A stretch of 48,239 nucleotides of DNA. Source: Xenococcaceae cyanobacterium MO_188.B32 (GTDB lineage Bacteria; Cyanobacteriota; Cyanobacteriia; Cyanobacteriales; Xenococcaceae). The translations under genes and the position numbers were made by a program. Positions 1 to 7,778 of this stretch are shown piece after piece. The notes under the pieces are model-generated. The model did not search any database. It saw only the letters and a list, made by a program, of their open reading frames with translations, and was not told where the DNA came from. Positions within the stretch are counted from its first letter, which is position 1; each line of letters begins with the position of its first letter. Where the stretch lies: contig JASJDJ010000019.1 in the NCBI GenBank assembly GCA_030065635.1, positions 1 through 48,239 of the forward strand, written 5' to 3'.

Positions 1-1
1 C

Positions 2-232
2 ATTGGCTCAGAGAAACTGATTCAGTATGCTACTATTGGCGATACGACGAATGTTACCAGTCGAATCTGCAATGTCGCTCGGGCTGGGGAGATCTTGGTA
101 TCTCAAAGCACCTGCGAGCGGCTCAAGGTTCCGAGTCTGCCCTTGCAAAAAATGCCTTTGGTTCGAGTCAAAGGTAAGGAACAGCCCTTACAACTCTATA
201 GCCTCCTCTGGAGGCGTTGCAGAATAGGGTAG
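2..232 (+). CDS. Class III adenylate/guanylate cyclase, C-terminal fragment
   Basis: This is the 3' end of a gene that begins left of the window. The frame starting at base 2 reads through to TAG at 230-232 and gives 76 residues. It contains the hallmark YATIGDTTNVTSRI, the class III nucleotidyl cyclase segment (usually Y-IGD-VN-A-R), then GEILVSQSTCERL and the closing VKGKEQPLQLYSL. The family makes cAMP or cGMP from ATP or GTP. The upstream sensor domains are not visible, so the stimulus is unknown. The usual Asn-x-x-x-Arg catalytic pair appears as N-V-T-S-R, consistent with an active enzyme. The family call is secure; cAMP versus cGMP cannot be decided. Confidence 0.85.
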   Translation: MGSEKLIQYATIGDTTNVTSRICNVARAGEILVSQSTCERLKVPSLPLQKMPLVRVKGKEQPLQLYSLLWRRCRIG

Positions 233-323
233 TCTCTGCAAACTGGTGCAGATGAAAATCCAGTGATTGTCTGGTAAATAACGAGGTTGTAAAGTCTCAA
301 AAAATTTTTCTCTATAGTTGCTA

Positions 324-698
324 CTAAAGTCCTACATCTAAAGCATTTTGTTTGAGCCGATCTAAACTCACATACTTTAATGCCGATTCTTCTGTTGCTG
401 GTAAAATTATCGGAGGAGCCACCCCTGCATCCAAAGCTTCTCGCCAACGACTGGCACACAAACACCAGCGATCGCCGGGCTTCAAACCGGGAAAATTAAA
501 CATTGGTGCTGGCGTACTCAAATCATTACCCCTAGACTTGGTGAATTCCAAAAATTCTGCGGTCATTTCTGCACAGACGACATGAACTCCTCTATCATTA
601 GAGTCAGTTTCACATTTGCCATTGCGGTACCATCCTGTCATGGGAGAACCACAACAAATTTCCAGTTCTGTACCGAGAACATTACGTGCATTTGCCAT
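324..698 (-). CDS. DUF2237 family protein
   Basis: This 124-residue protein matches the DUF2237 family across its whole length. Visible family blocks are NVLGTELEICCGSPMTGWYRNG near the start, GVHVVCAEMTAEFLEF in the middle, and GNDLSTP then FPGLKPGDRWCLCASRW around residues 60-85, with AGVAPPIILPATEESAL near the end. Several conserved cysteines (CC, C in the VC motif, CLC) suggest metal or thiol chemistry, but no biochemical role is established. It appears to be a single-gene unit: the next gene to its right (722) is on the opposite strand and diverges from it. Confidence 0.9.
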   Translation of the reverse strand: MANARNVLGTELEICCGSPMTGWYRNGKCETDSNDRGVHVVCAEMTAEFLEFTKSRGNDLSTPAPMFNFPGLKPGDRWCLCASRWREALDAGVAPPIILPATEESALKYVSLDRLKQNALDVGL

Positions 699-721
699 AA
701 GTATATAGATTTTAAGTAAAA

Positions 722-1015
722 ATGATATTTTTTGTAGTTGTCACTAATTTATTTATTACTTTAGTTAATATTTATCTAGCTGTAAAGATAATGCAGTTGA
801 CACGACAACTCAAAAGAACTACTAATACTCTAATTAAGTGTGAAAAAAGAATTCATTCAGTTTTATCTCTAGCCCCTCAATTTATTTTGCCAGGACAAAA
901 AAATATTGATAATCTGCGTCAGGGGTATCAATTATTACAGTTGCAGTTACAAAAAATACGGCAACTTTTATGGTTATTGAGTTTAATCTATCGTTTTGGG
1001 CGGAGAGCCTTTTAA
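722..1015 (+). CDS. Small hypothetical membrane-anchored protein
   Basis: I do not recognise a named family. The 97-residue product starts with a strongly hydrophobic segment (about residues 2-22) that should be one membrane helix. Basic and amphipathic stretches follow (KIMQLTRQLKRTT, then QLLQLQLQKIRQLLWLL), probably helical or coiled coil. There is no clear Shine-Dalgarno sequence before the ATG. A strong hairpin follows the stop, which supports a real transcription unit. It is convergent with glgB and divergent from the DUF2237 gene. Confidence 0.6.
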   Translation: MIFFVVVTNLFITLVNIYLAVKIMQLTRQLKRTTNTLIKCEKRIHSVLSLAPQFILPGQKNIDNLRQGYQLLQLQLQKIRQLLWLLSLIYRFGRRAF

Positions 1016-1034
1016 CATTTATCAGTTATCAGTT

Positions 1035-1071
1035 AAAAATCCAACGACTTTAGCGTAGCCATTGGATTTTT
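1035..1071. terminator. Bidirectional hairpin terminator between the 97-aa gene and glgB
   Basis: A perfect 10-bp inverted repeat AAAAATCCAA / TTGGATTTTT with a 17-nt loop lies between two convergent genes. The A-run on one side and T-run on the other suit intrinsic termination in both directions. Just before it, ATCAGTT is repeated in tandem at 1020-1034. Confidence 0.7.
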
Positions 1072-1092
1072 ACTGCGACCAATCTACTGTTT

Positions 1093-3384
1093 TTAAGATT
1101 GCATGGCTGCTATAGTTTTAGCGCGATCGAGCTTAAATACTAATACTCCCAAGGGTGGTAGACACAAATCCAAAGAGTAAGGCAAATTATGGAAAGACCA
1201 TTCATCTGTCCATTTACCACCTAAATTACCCATATTACTACCGCCGTACTGTTTACCGTCGCTATTAAATAGTTCTGTATAAAATCCTGCTTCGGGTACA
1301 CCGATACGATAGTGACTATGAGGCTGAGGTGTAAAGTTACAAACTACTACCACAAAATCGTTGGGTTCTTTACTACGGCGGAGGAAAGAGACGACACTGT
1401 GAGTGTTATCGCTACAATCAATCCAGTCAAAGCCTGGTTCTTCAAAATCTCTGTCATAAAGTGCTGGTTCGCTTTTATAGAGTTTATTAAGATCGGCAAA
1501 AAACCGTTTTAGTTCTTGATGGCGATCGTACTGTAATAAATGCCACTCCAGATCTGCCCACACATTCCACTCACTCCATTGAGCAAATTCCATGCTCATA
1601 AACATAGTTTTCTTGCCTGGATGGGTAAACATATAGGCAAATAAACAGCGAACATTGCCAAATTTTTGCCATTCATCCCCTGGCATTTTACCGATCATAT
1701 TGCTCTTTCCGTGAACCACCTCATCATGAGAAAGCGCCAACATATAGTTTTCGCTGTGATGATACCACATACTAAAGGTGATGTTATTTTGATGGAATTG
1801 GCGGAACCAAGGATCGATATTGAAATAGTCCAACATATCGTGCATCCAGCCCATATTCCACTTGAGATTAAAGCCTAAACCCCCTGTATAGGTAGGCCAA
1901 GAAACCATGGGCCAATCCGTAGATTCTTCCGCGATCGACAGTATTCCAGGAAAATAACTAAACAAGATACTATTCACCTGACGGAGGAAATTCGCTGCTT
2001 CGATATTTTCTCTGCCACCATAATCGTTAGCAATCCATTCTCCATCTTTGCGACAATAATCGAGATAGAGCATAGAAGCCACTGCATCTACCCTAATCCC
2101 ATCAATATGATATTTATCAAACCAGAAGAGGGCATTAGCTACCAAAAAGTTTCTGACTTCATTACGATTGTAGTTAAATACTAATGTACCCCATTCTTTA
2201 TGTTCGCCCTTGCGGGGGTCTGCGTGTTCATAGAGATGAGTACCATCGAAGAAAGCCAAGCCGTGACCATCTTTAGGGAAGTGACCGGGAACCCAATCCA
2301 CAATTACACCAATACCATTTTGATGGCATTTATCGACAAAATACATTAAGTCTTCGGGATTGCCGTAGCGGGAAGTCGCTGCATAATAACCCGTAACTTG
2401 ATAACCCCAAGAACCATCGAAGGGATGTTCGGCGACGGGTAGTAATTCAATATGGGTATAACCTAATTCTTTGACGTAAGGGATTAGTTTTTCTGCCAGT
2501 TCGTAGTAACTTAAAAAGCGGGCTTCGGGTTTCCATTCAGAAACTCGAACAGGTTCGGACTCCCCAGAAAGTAAACGGGTTTTCTCTTCGGAAGAAGCGT
2601 GTAGCCAAGAGCCGATATGCATTTCATAAACAGAAATAGGCTTACTTAAAGGATCGCTATGACGGCGTTCTTCCATCCATCGATCGTCTTGCCACTCATA
2701 GTTGTCTAGATCTGCTACGATCGAGGCTGTTTTTGGTCTGACTTCCTGTTGAAATCCGTAAGGGTCGGATTTTTCATAAATATGACCTTCCCAATTTTTC
2801 ACTTCATACTTGTATTTTGCTCCTGCTTTGAGTTCGGGAATAAATAATTCCCAAATCCCATTGCCCCGTTTCCGCATTTGGTTTTCTCTACCGTCCCAGT
2901 TATTAAAATCGCCGAGAAGCGAGACATTACGGGCATTGGGAGCCCATACCGCAAAATATACTCCTTGAACTCCATCAATCTTGGTAGGATGAGCCCCTAA
3001 TTTTTCGTAAATACGATGATGATTTCCTTCTGCGAATAAGTGAATATCAAAATCTGTTAGTTGAGAAGAACTAAAAGCATAAGGGTCGTGAATAACTTTT
3101 TCTCGTTCTCCTTCTCTTACTCGCAATTGATAGTTAACTAATTTTGGTGTTTCAATAGTACAAACAAAAAAGTTTGGATGATGTAACGATTGCATAGAGT
3201 ATTCTGTCCGCTCTTCTGGACAAACTACCCAGGCTGCATCGGCTTTAGGAAGATAAGCCCGTACTACCCAGCTTTTAACTTTGCCATTTTGCTCTAGAGG
3301 GTGACAACCAAGAATTTCAAAGGGGTTGTGATGGAGATTATTGATGATCTGATTTACTTGTTCTGGTGCAAGAATTGATGACAT
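1093..3384 (-). CDS. glgB: 1,4-alpha-glucan branching enzyme GlgB
   Basis: Cytosolic GH13 branching enzyme that cuts alpha-1,4 glucan chains and re-attaches them as alpha-1,6 branches in glycogen synthesis. It has 763 residues, full length for the family. The order is an N-terminal beta module (about 15-115), a CBM48 module (about 130-225, [20 protein letters not shown]), the catalytic barrel and a C-terminal beta domain. Catalytic residues by position are D433 in [11 protein letters not shown]486 in SIAEEST and D554 in [10 protein letters not shown]; the spacings of 53 and 121 equal those of E. coli D405, E458 and D526. No other glg gene is nearby, so glgB is unlinked here. Confidence 0.97.
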   Translation of the reverse strand: MSSILAPEQVNQIINNLHHNPFEILGCHPLEQNGKVKSWVVRAYLPKADAAWVVCPEERTEYSMQSLHHPNFFVCTIETPKLVNYQLRVREGEREKVIHDPYAFSSSQLTDFDIHLFAEGNHHRIYEKLGAHPTKIDGVQGVYFAVWAPNARNVSLLGDFNNWDGRENQMRKRGNGIWELFIPELKAGAKYKYEVKNWEGHIYEKSDPYGFQQEVRPKTASIVADLDNYEWQDDRWMEERRHSDPLSKPISVYEMHIGSWLHASSEEKTRLLSGESEPVRVSEWKPEARFLSYYELAEKLIPYVKELGYTHIELLPVAEHPFDGSWGYQVTGYYAATSRYGNPEDLMYFVDKCHQNGIGVIVDWVPGHFPKDGHGLAFFDGTHLYEHADPRKGEHKEWGTLVFNYNRNEVRNFLVANALFWFDKYHIDGIRVDAVASMLYLDYCRKDGEWIANDYGGRENIEAANFLRQVNSILFSYFPGILSIAEESTDWPMVSWPTYTGGLGFNLKWNMGWMHDMLDYFNIDPWFRQFHQNNITFSMWYHHSENYMLALSHDEVVHGKSNMIGKMPGDEWQKFGNVRCLFAYMFTHPGKKTMFMSMEFAQWSEWNVWADLEWHLLQYDRHQELKRFFADLNKLYKSEPALYDRDFEEPGFDWIDCSDNTHSVVSFLRRSKEPNDFVVVVCNFTPQPHSHYRIGVPEAGFYTELFNSDGKQYGGSNMGNLGGKWTDEWSFHNLPYSLDLCLPPLGVLVFKLDRAKTIAAMQS

Positions 3385-3519
3385 TAAACTACCGATTATG
3401 GATTATTTAAAAAGATAAAATTGGTGACTAGCTGATTTTTGTTAAAGATTTATACATAACTTTAACTATTTTTTACACCTAAAGTTCAACAATTATCGAT
3501 CGCCCATTAGTAATTATCT

Positions 3520-3810
3520 CTAAAAAGGTGTCACAGTCTTAATAAATTTACGGATTCCTAGTAGAAAAATTATTTCTCTTACCTGGGGGGTTAACTGAGG
3601 AGGGAAAGGCTTCTGACCTATTTGAGCTTGTAGTTCGGTATATTCACTGGCTGTTAAAGGTTTACCATCGATCGGCGATCGCCCTTCTAAAATTATTTCC
3701 GTACGTAATATTTCTTCTGGTATATCTTCTGGAGGCGGTAAAGTATGACTAGGTGGAGCAATTAATAGCCACAATATAGTAGAGCCTAAAATTTGTAATT
3801 TATTTTTCAT
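3520..3810 (-). CDS. Hypothetical small secreted protein
   Basis: This 96-residue protein has a basic start (MKNK), a hydrophobic core (about residues 7-24) and then a proline-rich mature region with LPPPEDIPEEILRTEII and ARSPIDGKPLTA-like text (here EGRSPIDGKPLTASEY). This looks like a conserved cyanobacterial exported protein, but I know no function. Its start codon is only 12 bp from that of the divergent gene at 3823, so promoter elements must lie inside a coding region or upstream of a different start. No good ribosome binding site is visible. Confidence 0.6.
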   Translation of the reverse strand: MKNKLQILGSTILWLLIAPPSHTLPPPEDIPEEILRTEIILEGRSPIDGKPLTASEYTELQAQIGQKPFPPQLTPQVREIIFLLGIRKFIKTVTPF

Positions 3811-3822
3811 ATTTTTTAGTTT

Positions 3823-4089
3823 ATGTCTTCTCTAGAAAAACGTTTAGAAGTATTTCGTAAGTTACCTTTAAGAGCGCAACTAGCAACCATACTTTCTAGT
3901 AAAGCCAATTCTGTTTTAAGCCACGACGAGAGTGGAATAAGCCGAACCAAGTTCGGCATTTCCTCTCGTCAAAATCGAGATTATATTGCTAGCTTAGAAC
4001 GAATTCATCAAGAATGTGTGGCTGCTGCTACTCCTCAAGAAAAAAAGATTTATCAGCAGAGTGCCGTACGTTTACAAGATTTAAATTAA
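3823..4089 (+). CDS. Hypothetical protein, 88 aa
   Basis: I do not recognise the family. The product is soluble, basic and predicted mostly helical (SLEKRLEVFRKLPLRAQLATIL at the start, YIASLERIHQECVAAATPQEKKIYQQSAVRLQDL at the end), with a serine-rich linker. There is no clear Shine-Dalgarno sequence. It lies head to head with the secreted-protein gene at 3520-3810, with 12 bp between the two start codons. Confidence 0.5.
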   Translation: MSSLEKRLEVFRKLPLRAQLATILSSKANSVLSHDESGISRTKFGISSRQNRDYIASLERIHQECVAAATPQEKKIYQQSAVRLQDLN

Positions 4090-4242
4090 AAAACCCTTAG
4101 CGAGCCAGTGATGACTAACAAATAACCATTAATAAACCAAGACAATTCTCTATCCAATAATCAGGTTTCAGCGAAAAAATCCAAATTCGTGACAGGATAT
4201 CGATAAAATCACTAAAAAGCTTGTTAAAAAAAATTAATAATC

Positions 4243-6294
4243 ATGCCTAATCGCCTTGCTCTTGCTCAGAGTCTTTATCTACGTAAACATCAAAATAATC
4301 CTATTGATTGGTGGTCTTGGGGCGAAGAAGCTCTAGAAGAAGCAAAAACAGAAGATAAGCCAATTTTTCTTTCTATTGGTTATTCTAGCTGCCACTGGTG
4401 TACGGTGATGGAAGGAGAAGCTTTTGCCGATGACGCGATCGCCGAGTTTATGAATGCCAATTTCATTCCCATTAAGGTAGATAGAGAAGAAAGACCAGAC
4501 CTCGATAGCATCTATATGCAGGCATTACAGATGATGACTGGGCAAGGAGGTTGGCCCCTCAACATTTTTCTGACTCCAGATGAGTTAATTCCTTTCTACG
4601 GAGGAACTTATTTTCCCGTTCAACCCCGCTACGGTCGTCCGGGTTTCTTACAAATACTAGAAGCAGTACGCAGATTTTACGATGTAGAAAAAGAAAAGCT
4701 CCAAACTTTCACCCAAGAAATTGCTAATAATCTCCAACAGTCAACTATTCTACCGACAGTAGCAACTGATTCCTTAAATCCAGAACTACTACATCGAGGG
4801 ATGGAAATCAATACCGCCGTCATCAGCCCTAGAGATTTAGCTGGTCCTAGTTTTCCCATGATTCCCTATGCTTCTCTTGCCCTACGAGGGACGAGGTTCG
4901 ATCGCCAGTCTAATTACGACGGCTCTACATTATCTCGTCAACGAGGAGAAGATTTAGTTAAGGGAGGAATCTTCGATCATGTGGGGGGAGGTTTTCATCG
5001 CTATACCGTAGATTCGACTTGGACTGTACCTCACTTTGAAAAAATGCTCTATGATAATGGTCAAATTTTAGAGTATTTGGCTAATTTATGGAGTAATGGC
5101 GTAAAAGAACCAGCTATTCAACGAGCAGTAAGAAAAACAGTAGATTGGCTTAGGCGAGAAATGACCGCACCATCAGGCTACTTTTATGCTGCTCAAGATG
5201 CAGATAGTTTTAGTCATTCAACCGCAGAAGAGCCTGAAGAAGGTTTATTTTATGTTTGGAATTACGCAGAATTAGAACAATCATTGACCTCTGAAGAATT
5301 AGCGCAACTGCAAGCAGTATTTACTGTTACCCCCTCAGGCAATTTCGAGGGTAATAATGTTCTACAACGTTTACATGAAGGAGAATTATCCGCTAGCCTG
5401 GAGCAAATTTTGGCAAAACTGTTTGCTCTACGTTATGGTCAAATGCCAACGGAAATAGATACTTTTCCTCCCGCTATAGATAATCGATCGGCGAAAACAG
5501 GTAATTGGTCTGGTCGTATTCCTCCAGTTACTGATACTAAAATGATTACTGCGTGGAATAGTTTAGTTATTTCTGGATTAGCCAGAGCCTATAGTGTATT
5601 TGGTGAAGAATCTTATTTAATTCTGGCCAAGAATGCAGCTAACTTTATTTTGCAACAACAATGGTTAGATGGACGCTTTTATCGCTTAAATTATGATGGG
5701 CAACCCGCAGTACAGGCTCAGGCTGAAGATTATGCTTTATTTATTAAGGCTTTACTCGATTTACAAGCTGCTGTGCCGAGGGAAAATCAATGGCTAGAAA
5801 CAGCAGTCCGCATTCAACAGGAATTTGATGACTTACTCTGGAGTATAGAAATGGGCGGATATTATAACAATGCTGTTGATACTGGTAAAGATTTATTAGT
5901 CAGAGAAAGAGATTATAGTGATAATGCTGTTCCTTCTGCTAATGGAGTGGCGATCGCTAATTTAGTTCGTTTGGCTTTATTAACCGAAAATTTGGACTAT
6001 CTCGAACGAGGGGAACGAGCTTTGCAAGCCTTTGCTAGCGTTCTCGATCGCTCTCCTCAAGCTTGCCCTAGTCTTTTTGCTGCCTTAGATTGGTTTATTT
6101 ATGGTAATTCGGTTCAAACTAGATCACAACAGTTGTTATCTCTAGTTTCTCAATATTTACCTACCACTGTTTACCGTTTAGCCACAGATTTACCCGAGGA
6201 AGCTACAGGCTTAGTTTGTCAGGCTTCGTCTTGCCTCGAACCAGCCCAAAGTTCAGAACAGTTATTACAACAAATTAAAGAGGTGAGTTGTTAG
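4243..6294 (+). CDS. Thioredoxin domain-containing protein, YyaL/SPATA20 family (DUF255)
   Basis: Full-length member (683 residues) of the YyaL/spermatogenesis-associated protein 20 family. It has an N-terminal thioredoxin-like domain (about residues 1-160) followed by an (alpha/alpha)6-barrel like that of N-acylglucosamine 2-epimerase and glycosidases. The redox-like motif is C50-H-W-C53, with SIGYSSCHWCTVM and VDREERPDLDSIYM nearby; most relatives have CHWCHVM, so the T is a small deviation. HFEKMLYDNGQILEYL and QDADS are further family blocks. The physiological substrate is unknown. The ATG start gives the family-typical MPNRLA start. It is a single gene, convergent with ssrA. Confidence 0.92.
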   Translation: MPNRLALAQSLYLRKHQNNPIDWWSWGEEALEEAKTEDKPIFLSIGYSSCHWCTVMEGEAFADDAIAEFMNANFIPIKVDREERPDLDSIYMQALQMMTGQGGWPLNIFLTPDELIPFYGGTYFPVQPRYGRPGFLQILEAVRRFYDVEKEKLQTFTQEIANNLQQSTILPTVATDSLNPELLHRGMEINTAVISPRDLAGPSFPMIPYASLALRGTRFDRQSNYDGSTLSRQRGEDLVKGGIFDHVGGGFHRYTVDSTWTVPHFEKMLYDNGQILEYLANLWSNGVKEPAIQRAVRKTVDWLRREMTAPSGYFYAAQDADSFSHSTAEEPEEGLFYVWNYAELEQSLTSEELAQLQAVFTVTPSGNFEGNNVLQRLHEGELSASLEQILAKLFALRYGQMPTEIDTFPPAIDNRSAKTGNWSGRIPPVTDTKMITAWNSLVISGLARAYSVFGEESYLILAKNAANFILQQQWLDGRFYRLNYDGQPAVQAQAEDYALFIKALLDLQAAVPRENQWLETAVRIQQEFDDLLWSIEMGGYYNNAVDTGKDLLVRERDYSDNAVPSANGVAIANLVRLALLTENLDYLERGERALQAFASVLDRSPQACPSLFAALDWFIYGNSVQTRSQQLLSLVSQYLPTTVYRLATDLPEEATGLVCQASSCLEPAQSSEQLLQQIKEVSC

Positions 6295-6368
6295 GCAAGT
6301 GTTACCCAGATTATAGTAATTTGGGGGTATTGCTTATTTTGAGTAAGACTCGAGCGAGAAAAATTAAG

Positions 6369-6747
6369 TGGAGCCGAGCAGAGTTGAACTGCTGTCCAGA
6401 CTGGATATTGACTATCTGCTCGTTCACAGGCATAGCCTTTCTAATCCTCAGGCGGGAACCATCACTTATCCCTGATGGTGGGATACTCTGGTGAAGTCTT
6501 AGCTAGTTAGCCAACCAGAGGTACCTAACTAGAGCATCCGTTGGGGGTTGGTCTCTAATCCTTAACGGAGTCAAATTAGAGACGAGCAAGTCAGAGTTTT
6601 GACTTAGGCTAATACAACCTTACGCTCAAATTTTACGATTTTATTCGCAGTTACATTGTTTTTGAGTCTTGATTTGCGAGAGGTGACTCACTCTCGACCC
6701 GAATCACAGATTAGCTTTCACCAACCTGTCGAAACCGTTACGGCCCC
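6369..6747 (-). ncRNA. ssrA: tmRNA (transfer-messenger RNA)
   Basis: The minus strand opens with GGGGCCGTAACGGTTTCGAC (6747 downward), the diagnostic 5' end of one-piece tmRNA. It closes with a T-arm (TTCAACTC loop) and CGGCTCC plus discriminator A at 6369. The acceptor stem GGGGCCG / CGGCTCC pairs at all seven positions with one G-U. The following bases are CTT, so the terminal CCA is added after transcription. The RNA is about 379 nt. It rescues stalled ribosomes with SmpB and adds a degradation tag. The protein-like reading at 6288-6494 on the other strand is a shadow. Confidence 0.95.
6604..6648 (-). other. tmRNA tag reading frame (ANKIVKFERKVVLA)
   Basis: The resume codon GCG begins 14 sense codons ending in TAA, giving the tag ANKIVKFERKVVLA. 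Cyanobacterial tags normally look like ANNIVxFxRxxxxVAA, so the frame and the IV-F-R core are right. The third residue is Lys instead of Asn, and the C-terminus is V-L-A rather than a double alanine. Confidence 0.85.
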
Positions 6748-6787
6748 GCGTATTTATCGTTCTTTCCCTATATTATAACGTAGTGAA

Positions 6788-6815
6788 GTAGCAAGTAGCG
6801 AGTAGCAAGTAGGAA
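6788..6815. repeat. Heptanucleotide tandem repeat (GTAGCAA)n
   Basis: Four in-phase heptamers: GTAGCAA, GTAGCGA, GTAGCAA, GTAGGAA. This is the short tandemly repeated repetitive (STRR) type known from cyanobacteria. The same unit occurs on the other strand at 34251-34278. Confidence 0.75.
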
Positions 6816-6859
6816 GTTTTTCCTTTAAAAATCACTAATCACCAATCCCCAATTAACTG

Positions 6860-7657
6860 CTAGTCTATTTCGATCGAAGTGGGAGTAGAGTCTTTAGGTA
6901 TACTGGTTGTCGAACCCGAAGATTTACGATAGGCAGCATAAACGCGGTCGCGCCAAGCAAAAAATGGGTCGTAAATGATATTATCAGCAAGTCCAGGTAT
7001 GCCTTTTCCTTTCAGTTGTTCGGGGATATCTAGATAACTACCTTCGGGGAATTTTAAAATAATACTCAATCCAGCTACTGCTAAGTCTGCCAAAGTAGGA
7101 GTATCCCCCACGAGATAGGGACGATTTTGTAAAATCAAACTGAGAGCTTCTAAATCTTGCTGTAAACATTTATTGGCTTCTTTAACTGCATCACCACCCA
7201 AACCGACTCCAGTCCCCAATACATCTAATAATTCGCCAGGAATAGCACCGACTATATTTTTAACTAGATCGGGAACTTCTTTGGGTAGGACAGAGGTACG
7301 GAAGTTTTGATATTGATTTAAAGCACCAATAAAAGCTTTACGTCCTTTTAAACCGATAGAAGCGTCTGCCCATTCTTCGATTAATAGGCATTGTCCTCTG
7401 GCGACGGGATCTTCAGGAATAATGGGGCGTTCGGGGTACTTACGTTCCAAATAAAAAGCAATTTCGGTAGAATCTGCCACATAAGTATTGCCATCTTTAA
7501 GTACTGGCACTTGGCGATGACCAGACTTTTGCATCAATTCTATTTGTCCAACGCCAGGAGTAACTTCAATTTTGCGATACTCTAGCCCTTTATAGTCTAA
7601 AATTAAGCGTACTTTTTCCGAGTATTGGGACAGTTCAAATTGATATAACTCCAGCAT
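6860..7657 (-). CDS. Glutathione S-transferase family protein
   Basis: A soluble GST of 265 residues. The N-terminal thioredoxin-like domain (about 1-80) contains MLELYQFELSQYSEKVRLIL, the cis-proline motif RQVPVL and the gamma-Glu binding motif ADSTEIAFYLE. The helical C-terminal domain (about 90-250) has RPYLVGDTPTLADLAVAG, the N-capping box of GST C-domains. The likely catalytic position is Ser or Tyr in QYSEKVR, not Cys. Probably conjugates or reduces electrophiles with glutathione; substrate unknown. The ATG start gives the family-typical N-terminus. Confidence 0.9.
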   Translation of the reverse strand: MLELYQFELSQYSEKVRLILDYKGLEYRKIEVTPGVGQIELMQKSGHRQVPVLKDGNTYVADSTEIAFYLERKYPERPIIPEDPVARGQCLLIEEWADASIGLKGRKAFIGALNQYQNFRTSVLPKEVPDLVKNIVGAIPGELLDVLGTGVGLGGDAVKEANKCLQQDLEALSLILQNRPYLVGDTPTLADLAVAGLSIILKFPEGSYLDIPEQLKGKGIPGLADNIIYDPFFAWRDRVYAAYRKSSGSTTSIPKDSTPTSIEID

Positions 7658-7778
7658 TGAATTTTTTTTTCCTCGATCGACGTTAACGATGGTTAATGTA
7701 GCGTGTTTTGATCATTTTATCCATCTGCTTTAGGAAAGGTTTTAATTACGAATAAGAATAATTGCCGAAAAATTAGAT

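Noticed and set aside
27-227. 66-codon ATG-initiated reading frame at the left edge
   Set aside because: Shadow of the nucleotide cyclase C-terminus, which reads in the frame starting at base 2 and shows clear family motifs.
6288-6494. 68-codon plus-strand frame after the YyaL-like gene
   Set aside because: It lies over the 3' half of the tmRNA on the other strand; no protein motif or binding site.
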